Positions 17,850-29,520 of a stretch of 64,000 nucleotides of DNA are shown here, piece after piece. Below the pieces are notes generated by a model that was not told where the DNA came from, made no database searches, and saw only the letters and a program-made list of their open reading frames with translations. This DNA comes from Thecaphora thlaspeos. Lineage: Eukaryota; Basidiomycota; Ustilaginomycetes; Urocystidales; Glomosporiaceae. How positions within the stretch are numbered: the stretch's first letter is position 1; every line of letters begins with the position of its first letter. The stretch covers positions 186,001 through 250,000 of the forward strand of contig UWYS01000014.1 in NCBI GenBank assembly GCA_900291925.1. The letters run 5' to 3'. Position numbers and translations under genes: made by a program.

Positions 17850-20800
17850 ATGCCGTCCAAATCGCCTCCGCTCGACGCCGTCGAAGCTACACCACGCGTC
17901 CGCATGACCAGGTCCACCATATCCAGAGAGAGCCTCGCTAGCACCGCATCTGCCCACAGCCGCACCCCCTCTGCCGTCATAGACTTGACCGATTCGCCTC
18001 GCATCACCACAACCAGTCGCATCGTTTCCACCCGCAGCGACAAGGAGCCCGTCCGCTCCCGCAACAACAGCATGCTCTCCGCACACGGCTACAGCAACAT
18101 CACCGTCGATGTACCCCTCCCCCGCTCGACGCTCGGCCGCCCAACATCGTCCAAGCCTGCCTCGTCGCAATCCATGTCCAAGCTGCGCACAAGGACAGAC
18201 GAGGAACCCTACAACGCCACCCCAAAGGCCCGCGCGCGCACACAGTCCAGTCTCTCGCACCTCCGCGCACCCGCACCCACATCGCACAGCCTCCGACCCA
18301 GCCTGGCCTCGATGAACGAGGAACTCAGCCGCTACGCCGATTCCGAGCCCATCAAGGTGAGCGCCCGATCCTTTCTCTTCCTCGCCCATTCCGAGCTCCC
18401 CGTCTGGCCGGCATACATTCGCCTCAGCTGACCCTTTCATATCCGCCCACGTATGTTCCCCAATAACGCAGGCATTTCTGCGCATCAGGCCGCCTCCGGA
18501 AGATGCAAAGAAGGATCAGGCCAGCCCCTATATCCAGGTCGTCAGCGAGACCGAGGTCCTGATGCACCCTCCCAAAGAGGTACGTGGCCCTTCACATCCC
18601 ATGGCGCAAGCTCGACGTGCCCGTGTCTTGAGCCAAGTCCCTGCTTGGCCATATGCTGACATTTAAACCTTTGTCCTACGCCCTCTTCCCTTGCTATCAC
18701 TTCGCAGATCGACTACACAAACGCCCGCACCGCGGCCCGAGCTCGCGTACACAGCACGGCATCCGCCACCAAGTACATCTTCTCAAGGGTCTTTGATCCG
18801 GAAGCCACTGCGCCTAAGTCTGGCGCAAAGCGAGACTCCTCTCAGTCGGCATTCTTCCGCGACACCACCCTGCCCATGGTCGAGGAGCTCCTGCATGGAC
18901 AGAGCGGCCTGATCTTCACCTATGGCGTCACAAACAGCGGCAAGAGCTACACCGTCATGGGCGGCGACGGACAAGGCGAGGCAGGCATCCTCCCGCGCGC
19001 GCTCGACGTCATCTTCAACAGCATCAAGGGCCTCGAGAGCAAGACCGACGTGAGTCGATGCGCTGTCACCTGACCCTCGAGGCGACACCGCCAAAGAGCC
19101 GCGCCTGATCTCCTTTAGTCGTCCCTGCCTCGCCCTCGCTCCCTACACCTTGATTCCAGATCCGTCCCACCGGGGTCTCGGGCATCGAGCGCGGCGATAG
19201 CTCCAAGGGCGCCACGCTAGGCCTCGGCTCGGTCGGCATCAATCCGTTTGCGCTGCCGGGCCTCACCAAGAAGTTCCTCAACGATGCCCTCTCGCGATCC
19301 CTGAAAGGTCCCAAGGCGCACGACCATGACCCCACCAAGGTGGCGGTGGACCGCAACCTCCGCTACAGCGTTTGGGTCAGTTACGTCGAGGTTTATAACG
19401 AGAAGCTCTTCGACCTACTCGATACCCCGTCTGCGCCCAGCACGGGAGGAGGGCTGACGCGCTCCGAGAGCGTCCGGGCCTCGAGCTGGAGCATCGCGGC
19501 CATGGCGGCCAACGGCTCCGACCACAATGGCAACATCACGCTCAACCGTAAACCGCTATCCCTCAAGAGCGACACCGACGGGGCCGGCAAGTACGTCGGC
19601 GGTCTCAAGGAGATCAGAGTTGGCAGCGCGAGCGAAGCCCGGGATCTTCTCATGCGTGGACAGGAGAACCGCGCCGTGTTTGGGACCATGGCGAATCGCG
19701 CCAGCTCCCGCAGTCACGGAGTCTTTACTATCAAGCTCGTCCGAGAGCACGGCGGCATCCAGAATCTTCAGGACGAGGCCAACGCCGACCTCAGCTCGGG
19801 ATACAGTGTCGCCAGGCTCAGCATCGTCGACCTCGCCGGCAGCGAGAGGCTAGCCAACACTGGCCTGACGTCTGGAGATCGGCTCAAGGAAGCTGGCAAC
19901 ATCAACAAGAGCCTGATGTGCCTCGGTCAGTGCCTCGAGACGCTGAGGAAGAACCAGAACAGGGCGATGTCGATGGACAACGTCGACGGAGCGCCACCGC
20001 CTTTTTCGGGTCAGCCACGTGCCTCGACGACATCTGGCAACCTCGCGATCAAGAAGCGACCAAGCATCGTCCCTTTTCGCCATTCGAAGCTCACCGAGCT
20101 CTTCCAGAGTTTCTTCACCGGGGAGGGCAGGGCCGTGATGATCGTCAACGCTAACCCCTACGACACGGGCTTCGACGAGAACCTTCATGTCATGAAGTTC
20201 AGCGCCGTCGCAAAAGAGGTTGGCACGAACCGCTCCCAGCCCGTCAAGCCCAAAGCGATCCCGCCGAGGACCGTGGATCCGGTGGTTGGGCCGAAGCCCG
20301 TAAAAAGGGGTCGCGGACGTCCGTCGAAAGCGTCGCGTGCCAGTGAGGCGCTGCTGGCAGCCTCGGAGCAGGGCGATGGTCGAGACATTACGATCGTAGA
20401 AGGTGGGAACGCCGGCCGGACGAATCTATGCAGAGATGTGTATTTCCTGCTAATAGCTGACTTGCGCCCGCTATCGTTCCCGTAGATGAATCTGACGACG
20501 AGGAGGACAGCGATCCTTTTGTCGACCTGCTGGTCGAGAGGCACGAAGAGTTGCGCCAGAGAGTAAGTCACAGCCTCAGCCTGGACGGCCCCTCGCCGTT
20601 TGCCTTCCTATGCTGACCACCTGATTGGCTCCATCTTTTCACGCACAGCTATACGCCGTCGAGATGCGATGCGCCATCATAGAGAACGAGGTCCGCGAGG
20701 AGATGGCAAACGAAATGGAGCAACGGCTCCTGGAGATGCAGTCTCTCTACAACCAGAAGCTGGCCAGCGATGTGAGTCGAGCGCAGGGATCGACCGATCC

Positions 20801-21780
20801 TCGACATCGTGTCGACGGCCACTGACATGTGCATTCGCTGTGCCTCTTTGCCTGCCCATACCCTACCGCAGGTCGAACAGAATGAGCAATTCGTCAACAG
20901 AAAGATCGACCTCCTGGTACGCACAAATATGGCTCATGAAGAACGCCAGGGCGGCGCTAAACGCGACAGCGACGGCTCCGACCTCAGCGAGCTCTCGGAC
21001 GAAGGAGAAAGCAGCGGAGACGACCATGGCAGCGGCAATGCGACCAGCGACGAGAACGCCAGCGATGACGATGATAGCGACGAGCAGGCAAGCGAGGCAG
21101 GAAGCGACATGGATGAAGAAGAAGACGAGGAGGATGATCGGGCTGACGCTACAGGCGGTTTCAGCAGTGATGCCAGCGAAGGCAGCTCGAACAAAATGGA
21201 TCAAGAACGCGAGGAGGCGGAGGTCGCGCGTGCGCTCGCAGGGGGCGGCGGCGGCGGCGGAGAGAGCCCAGTCGTACCAGAGGAGCCCGACTCGGACTCG
21301 TCCTTCGACGCTGAGGAAGAGTCTAGCGATGGAGAATTCCGTCCGAGCAAGCGCAAGTCGCCAAAGTCGGCCGCGAAGGTCAAAGCTAAGGGACACAGCA
21401 GCCAAGCGAGTACAAGCACAACCCGAAGCGGACGCAGGAACTCGACGAGGGCGCCCCTCTGGGACCAGACCAATGACGTCTCCGTCATCACCCTCAGTGA
21501 CACGAGCGATGCCAGCATGATCGCGGAGGAATGCGTCACGCCCAAACCAAAGAGGTGAGCCGCTCGAGACCACACGAAGACACGTAGCTGTCGAGGGCAG
21601 CTAGATTAACAAGCACACCATATCGATCCTCTCCCCTTAACGCTCGCCAGGAAACTACGCAAGAAGGCCGCGGTGCAGGAAGACGACATGGTGGATCAAA
21701 TCGGCGATTCTAGCTTGGTAGAGGCGGTGCAACAGAACACCACCAAGATGCCGAAGTCCACACGAAGATCACTGCGCTAG
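17850..21780 (+). CDS. Kinesin-6 (MKLP/Klp9-type) motor protein
   Basis: Eight exons (17850-18356, 18472-18579, 18708-19049, 19160-20402, 20486-20562, 20649-20771, 20872-21554, 21651-21780) give 1070 aa. A disordered N-terminus (about 165 aa) precedes the motor, which begins AFLRIRPPPED. The P-loop FTYGVTNSGKSYTVMG (about 275-290) has the NSGK form characteristic of kinesin-6. An extra segment follows (about 320-385, the long loop-6 insertion of this class), then YVEVYNEKLFDLL, switch I NRASSRSHGVF and switch II SIVDLAGSER (Asp about 543). The stalk is short (MEQRLLEMQSLYNQKL) and the tail is very acidic then basic (SKRKSPKSAAKVKAK, KRKLRKKAA). Kinesin-6 motors bundle midzone microtubules in anaphase and help cytokinesis. 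All eight exons join in frame. Confidence 0.93.
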
Positions 21781-22386
21781 GAGACTCCCTCTCAGATCGA
21801 GGCTGAACTGTTGGCACGGCGAGATGTATTACTACTCGTGACAGCTCAGAGGGGCACACGCTCCGTGGCGTCGGAATGGCAACAATATATCCATTGCTAG
21901 ACGAGCATATTCGGCACCTTTCGACGTTGACAAAGAAATGTGATCGGCGAGATCAAGTTCTTGACATTTGCTTCGCTTGAGGTCCTCATCGCGTCCAGAA
22001 GTAAAATAACTATCTACCTTTGTTGTTCGCAAGTCCACCCGCCTCCGTTATCTGATGTGCCTTTCTGTAAGTACAGCAAAGGGCCGCCCTGGTTTCACGC
22101 AATTTAAGATTGCACTCAGAGTGGGAACAAAAAGATGTGTTGCCTGGAGTACCTCTGAATTACAATCACCACTGAACTGCAAGACTTGTTGCACATGCCA
22201 CAGCTCAGACCAATTATAAATCAGTTCACATTGGGCTTGATTTGTTCAAATGACATGTGCTTGTGAAGCTTGAACAATAACATGGTCAAAGTTGTCAAGG
22301 ATCCATACTCTAGGATGACCCAAACCTCAGCCCACAAAACTGTTTATATGTACACAGGACAGAAACACCTGCTTCACTGGAGAGTA
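21781..22386. other. Intergenic region grading into CpG-depleted transposon-like DNA
   Basis: 606 bases between the kinesin-6 stop and the pogo-type element. Up to about 22090 the DNA is host-like. From about 22100 it becomes AT-richer and nearly CpG-free, like the transposons that follow, so it is probably the edge of an older insertion. No coding sequence is convincing. Confidence 0.5.
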
Positions 22387-24629
22387 ATGTGTCTCCTGAG
22401 GAATCTGACTTCCCTGGGAAGCTGGCAGAAATTTTTCACCTCACCCTCCCTCTCAACCTCCATCTCAAGTTGCCACCACACCTCACCTGTACCTTTAGCA
22501 CCCTCTCTACTTTGTCTTCACCTCATCTACCAGACCAATGCCAACATGCCAATGTAAGCAGCTCCGCTCCAATGCTGCCATGGTGCCACAGACAGTCCTG
22601 CCAGCATACCACCAGTCTGTAAGGAGAGTCAGAGAAGCAGCAGGAGAAGAAGGAGGCCAACATGGCAAAGGCACTTTGTGCACTGGCCAAGGGGCAGTAC
22701 TCGAGCCTCTCTGTGGCAGCCAAGGCCATCAGCATGGCAAGAAGCATGCTGCAAGATCACCAGCACAGCGTAATGCCAAAGACAGCAGCCCACAGCAAGC
22801 AGCAATTGCTCTTGCCCACTGCTGAGGCTGCTCTTGTGCTGCACATTGAGCATTGCGCAAACCAAGGCTTCCCACTGACACCAACAATTCTGCTTGAGTA
22901 TGCTGGTACCATCCAGTTGCCCATTGGGGCTGGCGGCCGCTGCCATGTCCACCCGCTATGCAAGAACTGGGTCCAGCAGTTCCTCTTGCACCATCCACAG
23001 CTCTGTTCAAAGTACAACCAGGCACTGGAGAACCAGCAGATGGACAGCACCTTGCCCGAGATCATGTCCACCTTCTTCTTGGTCTTTGCCCACACTGTCA
23101 AGGAGTACAATGTTGCCTGCAATCAGCTCTACAACATGGACAAATCTGGGGTGATCATGGGGTTCAGTGGGCAGCAGAAGGTGGTGGTGCCTGGCAAGAA
23201 GAGGGCCTTCCACGTACAGCCTGGCAACCGCAAGTTGACTACCATTGTCGAGTGCATTGGCTTAAGTGGCAAGTTTCTTGACCTGCTTGTTATCTGGCAG
23301 GATACTTAGCACCTGCTTGGTGACCACCACCGCATGGAGGGCCCAGGGCCGGACTGGCACTTTGCCGTCTTGCCAAAGGGCTGAACCAACAACAATCTCA
23401 CCCTTGAGTGGCTTGAGAGGGTCTTGAAGCTGCAGACCAGGCTCACTGGAGCATGCAAAGACAAGTGGCAGCTGCTTCTGCTCAACAGGCACACCTCCCA
23501 TGTCTCGCTTGCCTTCTGCAACCTGTGCTGGAAGCATTGCATTGTGCCGGTCTGCTTTCCTGCTCATGCGACATGCACATCATCCAGCCCCTTGACACTG
23601 GCATCTTTGGCCCCATCAAGAACTCATATGGACACCAGGTGGCAGCACTTGGTGGCACCAGGAAGGTCAACAGGCTGCACAAAGAAGGTTGACAGGCTAC
23701 ACTTCATCAAGTTCTACTCTGTTGTGCACAACTCAATCAACAAAACAGCTGTCCACAAAGTCTTTGCCGACATCAGGCTGATGGTGCCACCCACACCGGA
23801 CAAGGTGCTCGTCAAGCTGCCCAGCTCTCAACCCGGCCAAGAGACTCAGCTGCCACCAGTCAAGGGCCTTTTCAATACTCTGAAATCTTTTGTTCATTTT
23901 GCCGACCTCCTTCAAGAGCTCCAGTGCTGCAACACCAAGAGGGACAAACACACAATTGGCCGCAAGCTGCAGAAGGCTGCTGAAACATGGTACCATGCTG
24001 CTGAGCTCAACATAAAGAATAAGTGCCACATTACCTTGCCACTCAAGACAACTTTCAAGCCGGGCAACCGGCGCTTCATTTCCAAGGACACAATGATTGA
24101 CAGGAAGACAGGAGAGTGGCTGATGAGGGGAAGGATCAAGGCAAACAAGGAAGAGCAGTGCTGGAAGGAGCAGAGAGAGGGAGACCGCTGAGAGGGCTGC
24201 TTGCGCAGCAGCAGATGGAGGACAAGCAAAGCGGTCAAGGAAGAAGCCATTGGCCAAGTCCACCAGCAAGTCCAAGGCTGCCAAGCCCACCCAGCTGCTG
24301 CCTCCAGCTCCCACCAAGTCCCCTGAGCTGCCCTTAATCCCCTCCGCACCTCCTCTTGACCCATCAATGCCTGACCCTAGCAGTCTGCGCTCTACTGACA
24401 CTGTACTGCTCTTCTGAGACCCGTATGGTGGTTGTGGTAGCCTTCTAGAGCATCCCTGAGCATGTAGCATGTTGGGCAAATGTTGAAAATACTTGCATTG
24501 CGTAGTTTCAAGGTCTAACATAGTTACAGGTGAGGTGTGGTGGCAACTCAAGATGGAGGTTGGGAGGGAGAGTGAGGTAAAAAATTTCTGCCAACTTCCC
24601 AGAGATGTCAGATTCCTCGGGAGACATGT
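22387..24629 (+). mobile_element. pogo/Fot1-type DNA transposon (decayed)
   Basis: 2.24-kb element with terminal inverted repeats of about 100 bp, imperfect (left about 22387-22494, right about 24528-24629; shared core CCACACCTCACCTGTA at their inner ends). TA is present outside both ends (22385-22386 and 24630-24631), as expected for pogo. It carries one plus-strand transposase pseudogene. The ends are less alike than those of the Tc1-type element, so this copy looks older or less homogenised. Confidence 0.8.
22662..24191 (+). pseudogene. pogo-type DDE_1 transposase pseudogene
   Basis: ATG 22662 opens a 215-aa frame with the N-terminal DNA-binding part (helix-turn-helix and CENP-B-like CKNWVQQFLLHHPQL) and the first catalytic region NMDKSGVIMGFSG (Asp 23139-23141). 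It stops at TAG 23307-23309, with another in-frame stop near 23380. The catalytic core continues after that as LLLLNRHTSHVS, where the usual DGH is NRH (codons 23484-23489), and as IIQPLDTGIFGPIK in another frame (third Asp 23594-23596). The C-terminal domain is open to TGA 24191. At least two stops, frameshifts and a lost second Asp make it inactive as read. Confidence 0.87.
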
Positions 24630-24683
24630 TAGCTCAACATCACTTGCAATGTCAGTAAGCAATGTTTGAGCCTTCTTGTTAAG

Positions 24684-26432
24684 CCCTCAGGGTCTGGTAA
24701 TCACCAAGGTGTTAATGACTGAGAGCGGAGTGGTGTTGGTGTACTGGAAGAGGTGGAGGGAGACAGGACTCAAGGGAGGGGATGCAATACAAGCACCAAG
24801 ATATTACTGGAATACTAAGTACAATTGACAGGGGAGAAAGAGAGGAGGACTTGGGTGCAGAAACAATGAAGTACCGCATCTTGTTGGGGGGCACCAACAC
24901 CACAGTAATTGCACTGCTTGAACTGTGGCTTTGGCTTGTGTGGCACAACACTTCTGACATTTAGGAGCACTGCACCAGTAGAACTCTGCTGCCCTGGCCC
25001 TGTCAAGACAAATCTTTCCAATTAAATCAGAGACATTGATTGCATTGTTGGTCTGACAATGGCAGGTGCAGCTTGGCTGCGCAACCAAAGAGTTCCTAGA
25101 GCCCAAAGTGGCTCTTCTCAGCCATTGTGGCCCCAGAACTTGACAGGCAGGTGTCAGCAGTTATTTGGAAGGAACAACTCATCAAGACTGTTGTCAATGC
25201 ACAACCAGTTTACAGCAAGGGCAAGCTGCACCTCCTGATCAAGTTTGCAATGCTCTCCACCAACCATCACTTTGCTAATATCCTGCAGTCCATTGTCATT
25301 TTGCAGGTCCTCTTCCTCACCAGGTGCCATTCACACTCCCTTGGCCCCTACAACTAACATGGCCTCATCAACAATGCTTTCCTAGGGCTGGTGATGTGTG
25401 CCTACTCCAACCTGACCCTGGTGAGCCCCCCTGGCTTTCACCATTACAATGTGCCTCTCCCACCTGAAGGGTCTGTTGCTCTCGCCCTTGGTTTCTCATG
25501 CTGTCACCCTCAACTTCACTCTCCAAGCTGCAACGCAGCTCACCAATGTCATGTTTGATCCAGGCCTTTCCCTTGCTGCCCTCTTCCTCAACAGAGAGTG
25601 GCTCAAGGGCGCCATATCAATCAAGGACATCTTCAATGGTAAAGCAGCCAAGCTCAAACTTGCAGACTGGGTCAAGCCCCTCCCACTCTTTGGCAAGACC
25701 CCTGAGGGTTGCCGCAACATTGTTCTGTTCCCAGATCTTGCAAGGCTTTTGAACTCAAGGCAGGTGTTGAGTTGGAATATTGGGTCAAGGAGCTTGGAGG
25801 AGCTGGAGCCCTGGGAAACGGGCCACACAGTTTTCCCCACATCAGAGCCGTGATGCACCAGCTTGCCAGCTGGCACTCTGTCAACCCACTTTTGCGCTCC
25901 CCTCTGTACATATGGTCAGTTCCTTGCTTGCTCCCTACCTTAGCAATCTCACCAACCATCATTGTCACTGACATAGTCGCACCATCACCTATCAGCTTGT
26001 TGGGCACTGTTTCAAAGTACAATGTTGTTATAGGCCTCGATGGAATAGCCTACATGTTCAGGAAGGGTGCTGCTGAGCAGCTTGCAATTACTATTGGCTC
26101 GAGTTTCACCGGAATTGTGCTAAACCACACCCACTTTACTATCAATGTGACAGAGCAGTAGCTATGTTGCGTTCTGCAGTTTGCAGCCTCAGCTCCAAGC
26201 ACTGCACCTGCTGCAGCATTGGTGCCCTCCAACAATGTCCGGTACTTAACTGTCTCTGTGCACACAAGCCTTCTTCCTTTTTCCCTGTCAATTGTACATA
26301 GTGTTCCAACAATACCTTGGTGCTTGCATTGCCTTCCAGACCTTGAGCTCTGTCTCCATCAACCTCTCTTGCTATGCCAACACCACATCGCTCTTAGCCA
26401 TCAGTGCCCTAGTGGTTACCAGACCCTGAAGG
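24684..26432. mobile_element. Inverted-repeat-flanked relic of unknown class
   Basis: Imperfect inverted repeats of about 240 bp (24684-24925 and 26190-26432, roughly three-quarters identical by eye; shared stretches include CAGGGTCTGGTAA, GTACAATTGACAGGG and CAAGCACCAAG) bracket 1.3 kb of CpG-depleted DNA. The interior lacks transposase motifs and holds a broken gene of non-transposon character. The right repeat ends about 10 bases before the 5' LTR of the copia element. It may be a non-autonomous element that carried a host gene, or two nested old insertions. Confidence 0.5.
25127..26161 (+). pseudogene. Broken gene inside the inverted-repeat relic, possibly DUF3712-like membrane-associated protein
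   Basis: Open segments in different frames read consecutively as one protein-like sequence: VSAVIWKEQLIKTVVNAQPV, NLTLVSPPGFHHYNVPLPPE, AVTLNFTLQAATQLTNVMFD, LSLAALFLNREWLKGAISI, and a C-terminal part ending SFTGIVLNHTHFTINVTEQ at 26161. Repeated NLT/NFT/NVT beta-strand-like segments recall the LEA-2-like fungal DUF3712 family; this is a weak resemblance from memory, not a search result. Several frameshifts and a stop near 25356 show it is not expressed as one protein. It shares the low CpG content of the surrounding transposons. Confidence 0.35.
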
Positions 26433-26442
26433 CATAACAAAC

Positions 26443-26726
26443 TGGAATGAGAGGTGTTGCTACATTGTTGCTGATGATGGCTGATGGTATTTAGAGGGGA
26501 AGGAGCAATCAAGGAACTGGCTAATATACCAGGAGAGAAGACTCATACAAGTTGGAAAGTGGGGTATGGATTCAAGCTGGAAGGTGGGGCAGCAGATCCA
26601 AAAGGCTGCCAGCAAAGCATGTGGGGCATACCAGCCTTCTTCTTGTACATTAGGCAGTTCCTTGCTTGCTCTTTTCCTTCTCAATACCACCACATCAGTA
26701 TCAGCATAGTCACACCTCTCATTCCA
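26443..26726 (+). repeat. 5' long terminal repeat of the copia element
   Basis: 284 bp bounded by TG...CA with about 15-bp terminal inverted repeats (TGGAATGAGAGGTGT). It contains AGTTGGAAAGTGGGGTA and CCAGCAAAGCATGTGGGGCA, both found again near 31763 and 31822 in the 3' LTR. Confidence 0.85.
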
Positions 26727-26779
26727 ACTAATTAAGAGTCGGAGTTACTCTTTTGAGCTAGACCTCTTCTTCACCTGAC

Positions 26780-27920
26780 ATGTCACAAGCATCACCTCAC
26801 TCCTCAGCACAGCCAAAAATGGCCGACACCACCCAGCCACCAGGACCTAGCGGCCGTCATCTCCCAGCTCCAGGCAGAGCTGAACCAGCTCAAGGCCACC
26901 CAGAAAACCAAAGACAACAAAGAAGCAGCCAGCCCCAGCAGCCTCAGCATCAAGACCAAGGCAAATGTCAAGAAGATTGCTGGCACCATAGAGAAGCTGA
27001 AGCGCTCCAGCTCTGCCTTCTACACTTGGAGTGAGATGCTCCAGGATGCACTTGACAACATCCCCAATGACTTTGCTATCCTCACCCAGAAAGATAGTGC
27101 TTTCCCGCCTGATGGGGGCAGCTACAATGCAGAGAGGTTGATGCATTCCTCAGTATCATCATCCAATTCACAGCTGACACTAGTGACAATGGGGGCAATG
27201 TCAAGTACATCATTGAGCGGGTCCCCAGCAAGCAATGCCGCCTAGGCAGTGTCCTCTACAGGATGCTCAAGGAGACCCTCACAATTGGCAATGTCACCAT
27301 GGCCCACTAGATCAAAAATGAGCTCATGCAGCTCAAGCTTGAGTCAACCATCAAGGCCCTTGGTGAGCAAATCAACAAGCTTTCCATCATGGGCAAGCGC
27401 ACCAGCATCACCATCAACAAGCAGGACCAGGAGGTGCTCCTCTCCACCTGTGAGGAGGACCCCAAGCTGGCCATCACGGTCTGCACCATTGAGGCTGGCA
27501 ACAACCCTGCACACCAGTCCTACCATGTGGTCCTCAGCTTCCTCATGGCCCAGGACCACAAGTACACCCAGAAATCCAGTTTGTGTCTGGGCCGCAGCAG
27601 GGCCGCAGCTACCGGCCCCAGTGGCATGAGCAGCGGACGCAACCAGTAGCTCAGCAAGAACTTTTTCTGCAGCTTCTGTCGCAACCATGGCCACCGCACC
27701 AGGGACTGCAATGACCCCAGGTTTGACATCAACATCTTCAACAAAGCCAAGGCCAGGCACAAGGAGTACAAGCACCATCAGCAGGACAGCAAGAAGGGCA
27801 GCAAGGGCAAGACCAGCAGCAAGGCCAACCAGGCCTTGACCACCAAGGACAGCAACTCCAGCTCTGAGGACAGTGACAACTCCAAGGACTCTGTGAGTCT
27901 CCACTCCCACCATGCGCCAT
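26780..27920 (+). pseudogene. copia gag region with CCHC zinc knuckle
   Basis: ATG 26780 starts a short frame; the gag-like sequence then continues in other frames as KIAGTIEKLKRSSSAFYTWS, FAILTQKDSAF and LMQLKLESTIKALGEQINKL, with a stop at 27308-27310. Near 27666-27710 lies a retroviral-type zinc knuckle, CSFCRNHGHRTRDC (C-x2-C-x4-H-x4-C), followed by a Lys/Ser-rich tail. This is the nucleocapsid-like end of Gag. Frame changes make it a pseudogene. Confidence 0.8.
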
Positions 27921-29310
27921 GCACTCCACCCTCAGCAATGCCAAGACCAATGCCTGGATCCTCGACTCTGACATCACAGCTCACATGAGCCACCAGGAGT
28001 CAAGCTTCCTCAAGCTGCACCACACCCAGGGTTCTGCCACTCTGGCTGACAGCAGCCGCAACAGCATCAAGGGCATTGGCATGGTCTACCTCCCCGTCAA
28101 GCAGGAGTCAGGGCTGACCAAACACCTTGCTCTCTGCCACTGCCTCTACGTCCCAGGGCTAAAAGATAACCTCATCTCGGGCATCCAGCTCATGGGCACT
28201 GGCTATGGAGTCCTGCTCACAGATACTGAAGCCACCCTCAGCCATCCCAAGCATGGCACCTACAGCTTCCCCAAGCGCAAGGACTCCTGGCAGATTGAGG
28301 CGCCGCCAGCAGCCACACCTGCTGCCACAGCGCTTGCTGCCACCTCTGCCCCTGATGTCACTGCCCTCTGGCACCCCAATATGGGCCAGCCCAGTAATCA
28401 GAGGCTACACCACCTCCCTGACCTGGCCAGCGGCATCCCTGTTAATGTCGGCAAGTGCATGCCTGAGGTCTGTGATGTGTGTGTCAGGTCAAAGCATGCT
28501 GCCAAGCCCTTCCCCAAGAGCACCACACTGCTCAGCAAGCACCGTCTCCAGCTGGTCCACATTGACCTGATGGGGCCAGTGCAAGGGATGAGCCACTACC
28601 CCAAGGGCTACATCCCCTGCATTGTCAACAATGCTAGCCGCTATGTCTGGGCCATCCCGATCGAGTCCAAAGCAGCCGCCAGCGACAAGCTCAAGACTTG
28701 GCTGGCAACAGCAGAGGCGCACACCGGCCGCAAGGCTAGTTAGTACCTTCATGGCTGACAATGGGCAGGAGTGGCTGAAGCAGGCATGCCAGCACTGGAC
28801 ACAGGAGAAGGGCATCCAGTGGTGCCACACAGCCTACCATGCCAGTAAGCAGAACGGTGTGGCTGAGAGCATGAACCGCAAGCTCTCCTCAAGGATGCCC
28901 AGCTGGACAAACACTGGAAGAAGGCAGTCACCTCAGCCACCTACCTGATCAATTGGCTTCCGGCCAAGCGCATCAGCAACAAGCTGCCCTTCCAGTGGTG
29001 GTTCAAGAAGAAGCCAAACCTGGGTTGGCTCTGCTGCTATGGCTGCCTTGCCTATGTCAATAAGAGCAAGAATGGTGCCACTGCCAAGGGGGTCAAGCAA
29101 TAGCAGCAGCCACAGTACTTTGACCTCTCCACACTCTCCAGCCCCAGCGAGGAGCCGGCCACCACTACTCCAGCCCAACAGCAGCAGCAGCAGCAGATGC
29201 CCATTAATGTTGACTCCATCCCAGCCACATCCGAAGCTCCAGCTGAAGGAGCTGCTCCTCTGATGGCAGAAGAAGCTCCAAGCAGACCAGGACAGCATCC
29301 AGCCAACCCT
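27919..29310 (+). pseudogene. copia protease and integrase region
   Basis: An 274-aa frame from 27919 contains the aspartic protease motif in altered form, WILDSDITAHMS (usual DSGAT/SH), then the pre-integrase zinc region (ALWHPNMGQ...CDVCVRSK, with the second His replaced by Gln) and the integrase start LVHIDLMGP. A frameshift near 28740 interrupts it, after which MADNGQEW and QNGVAESMNRK supply the remaining integrase core and INWLPAKRISNKLPFQWW the downstream part. A stop lies at 29101-29103 in front of a Gln/Pro-rich linker. Confidence 0.8.
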
Positions 29311-29520
29311 TGATAACGCTTACTCCTCAACCACTGCCTCTGAGTTGACCATGCTGCCTCCAGCTCCAAAGCCTGCTGCCGCCATTCCCAAAGCACCAGC
29401 CACCACCAGACAGGACATCTATGTCAACATCCCAGCTCACCCCTCACAAACATCCTGCCTCTGCCAGCAGCACCATCCAACCCAGCCATCCAGCAGCAGA
29501 GTCAAGACCGTGCAAAGCAG

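Noticed and set aside
20600..21573. 306-aa plus and 236-aa minus frames over the kinesin-6 tail
   Set aside because: Shadows of the acidic and basic repetitive tail of kinesin-6, which splices in frame in the chosen reading.
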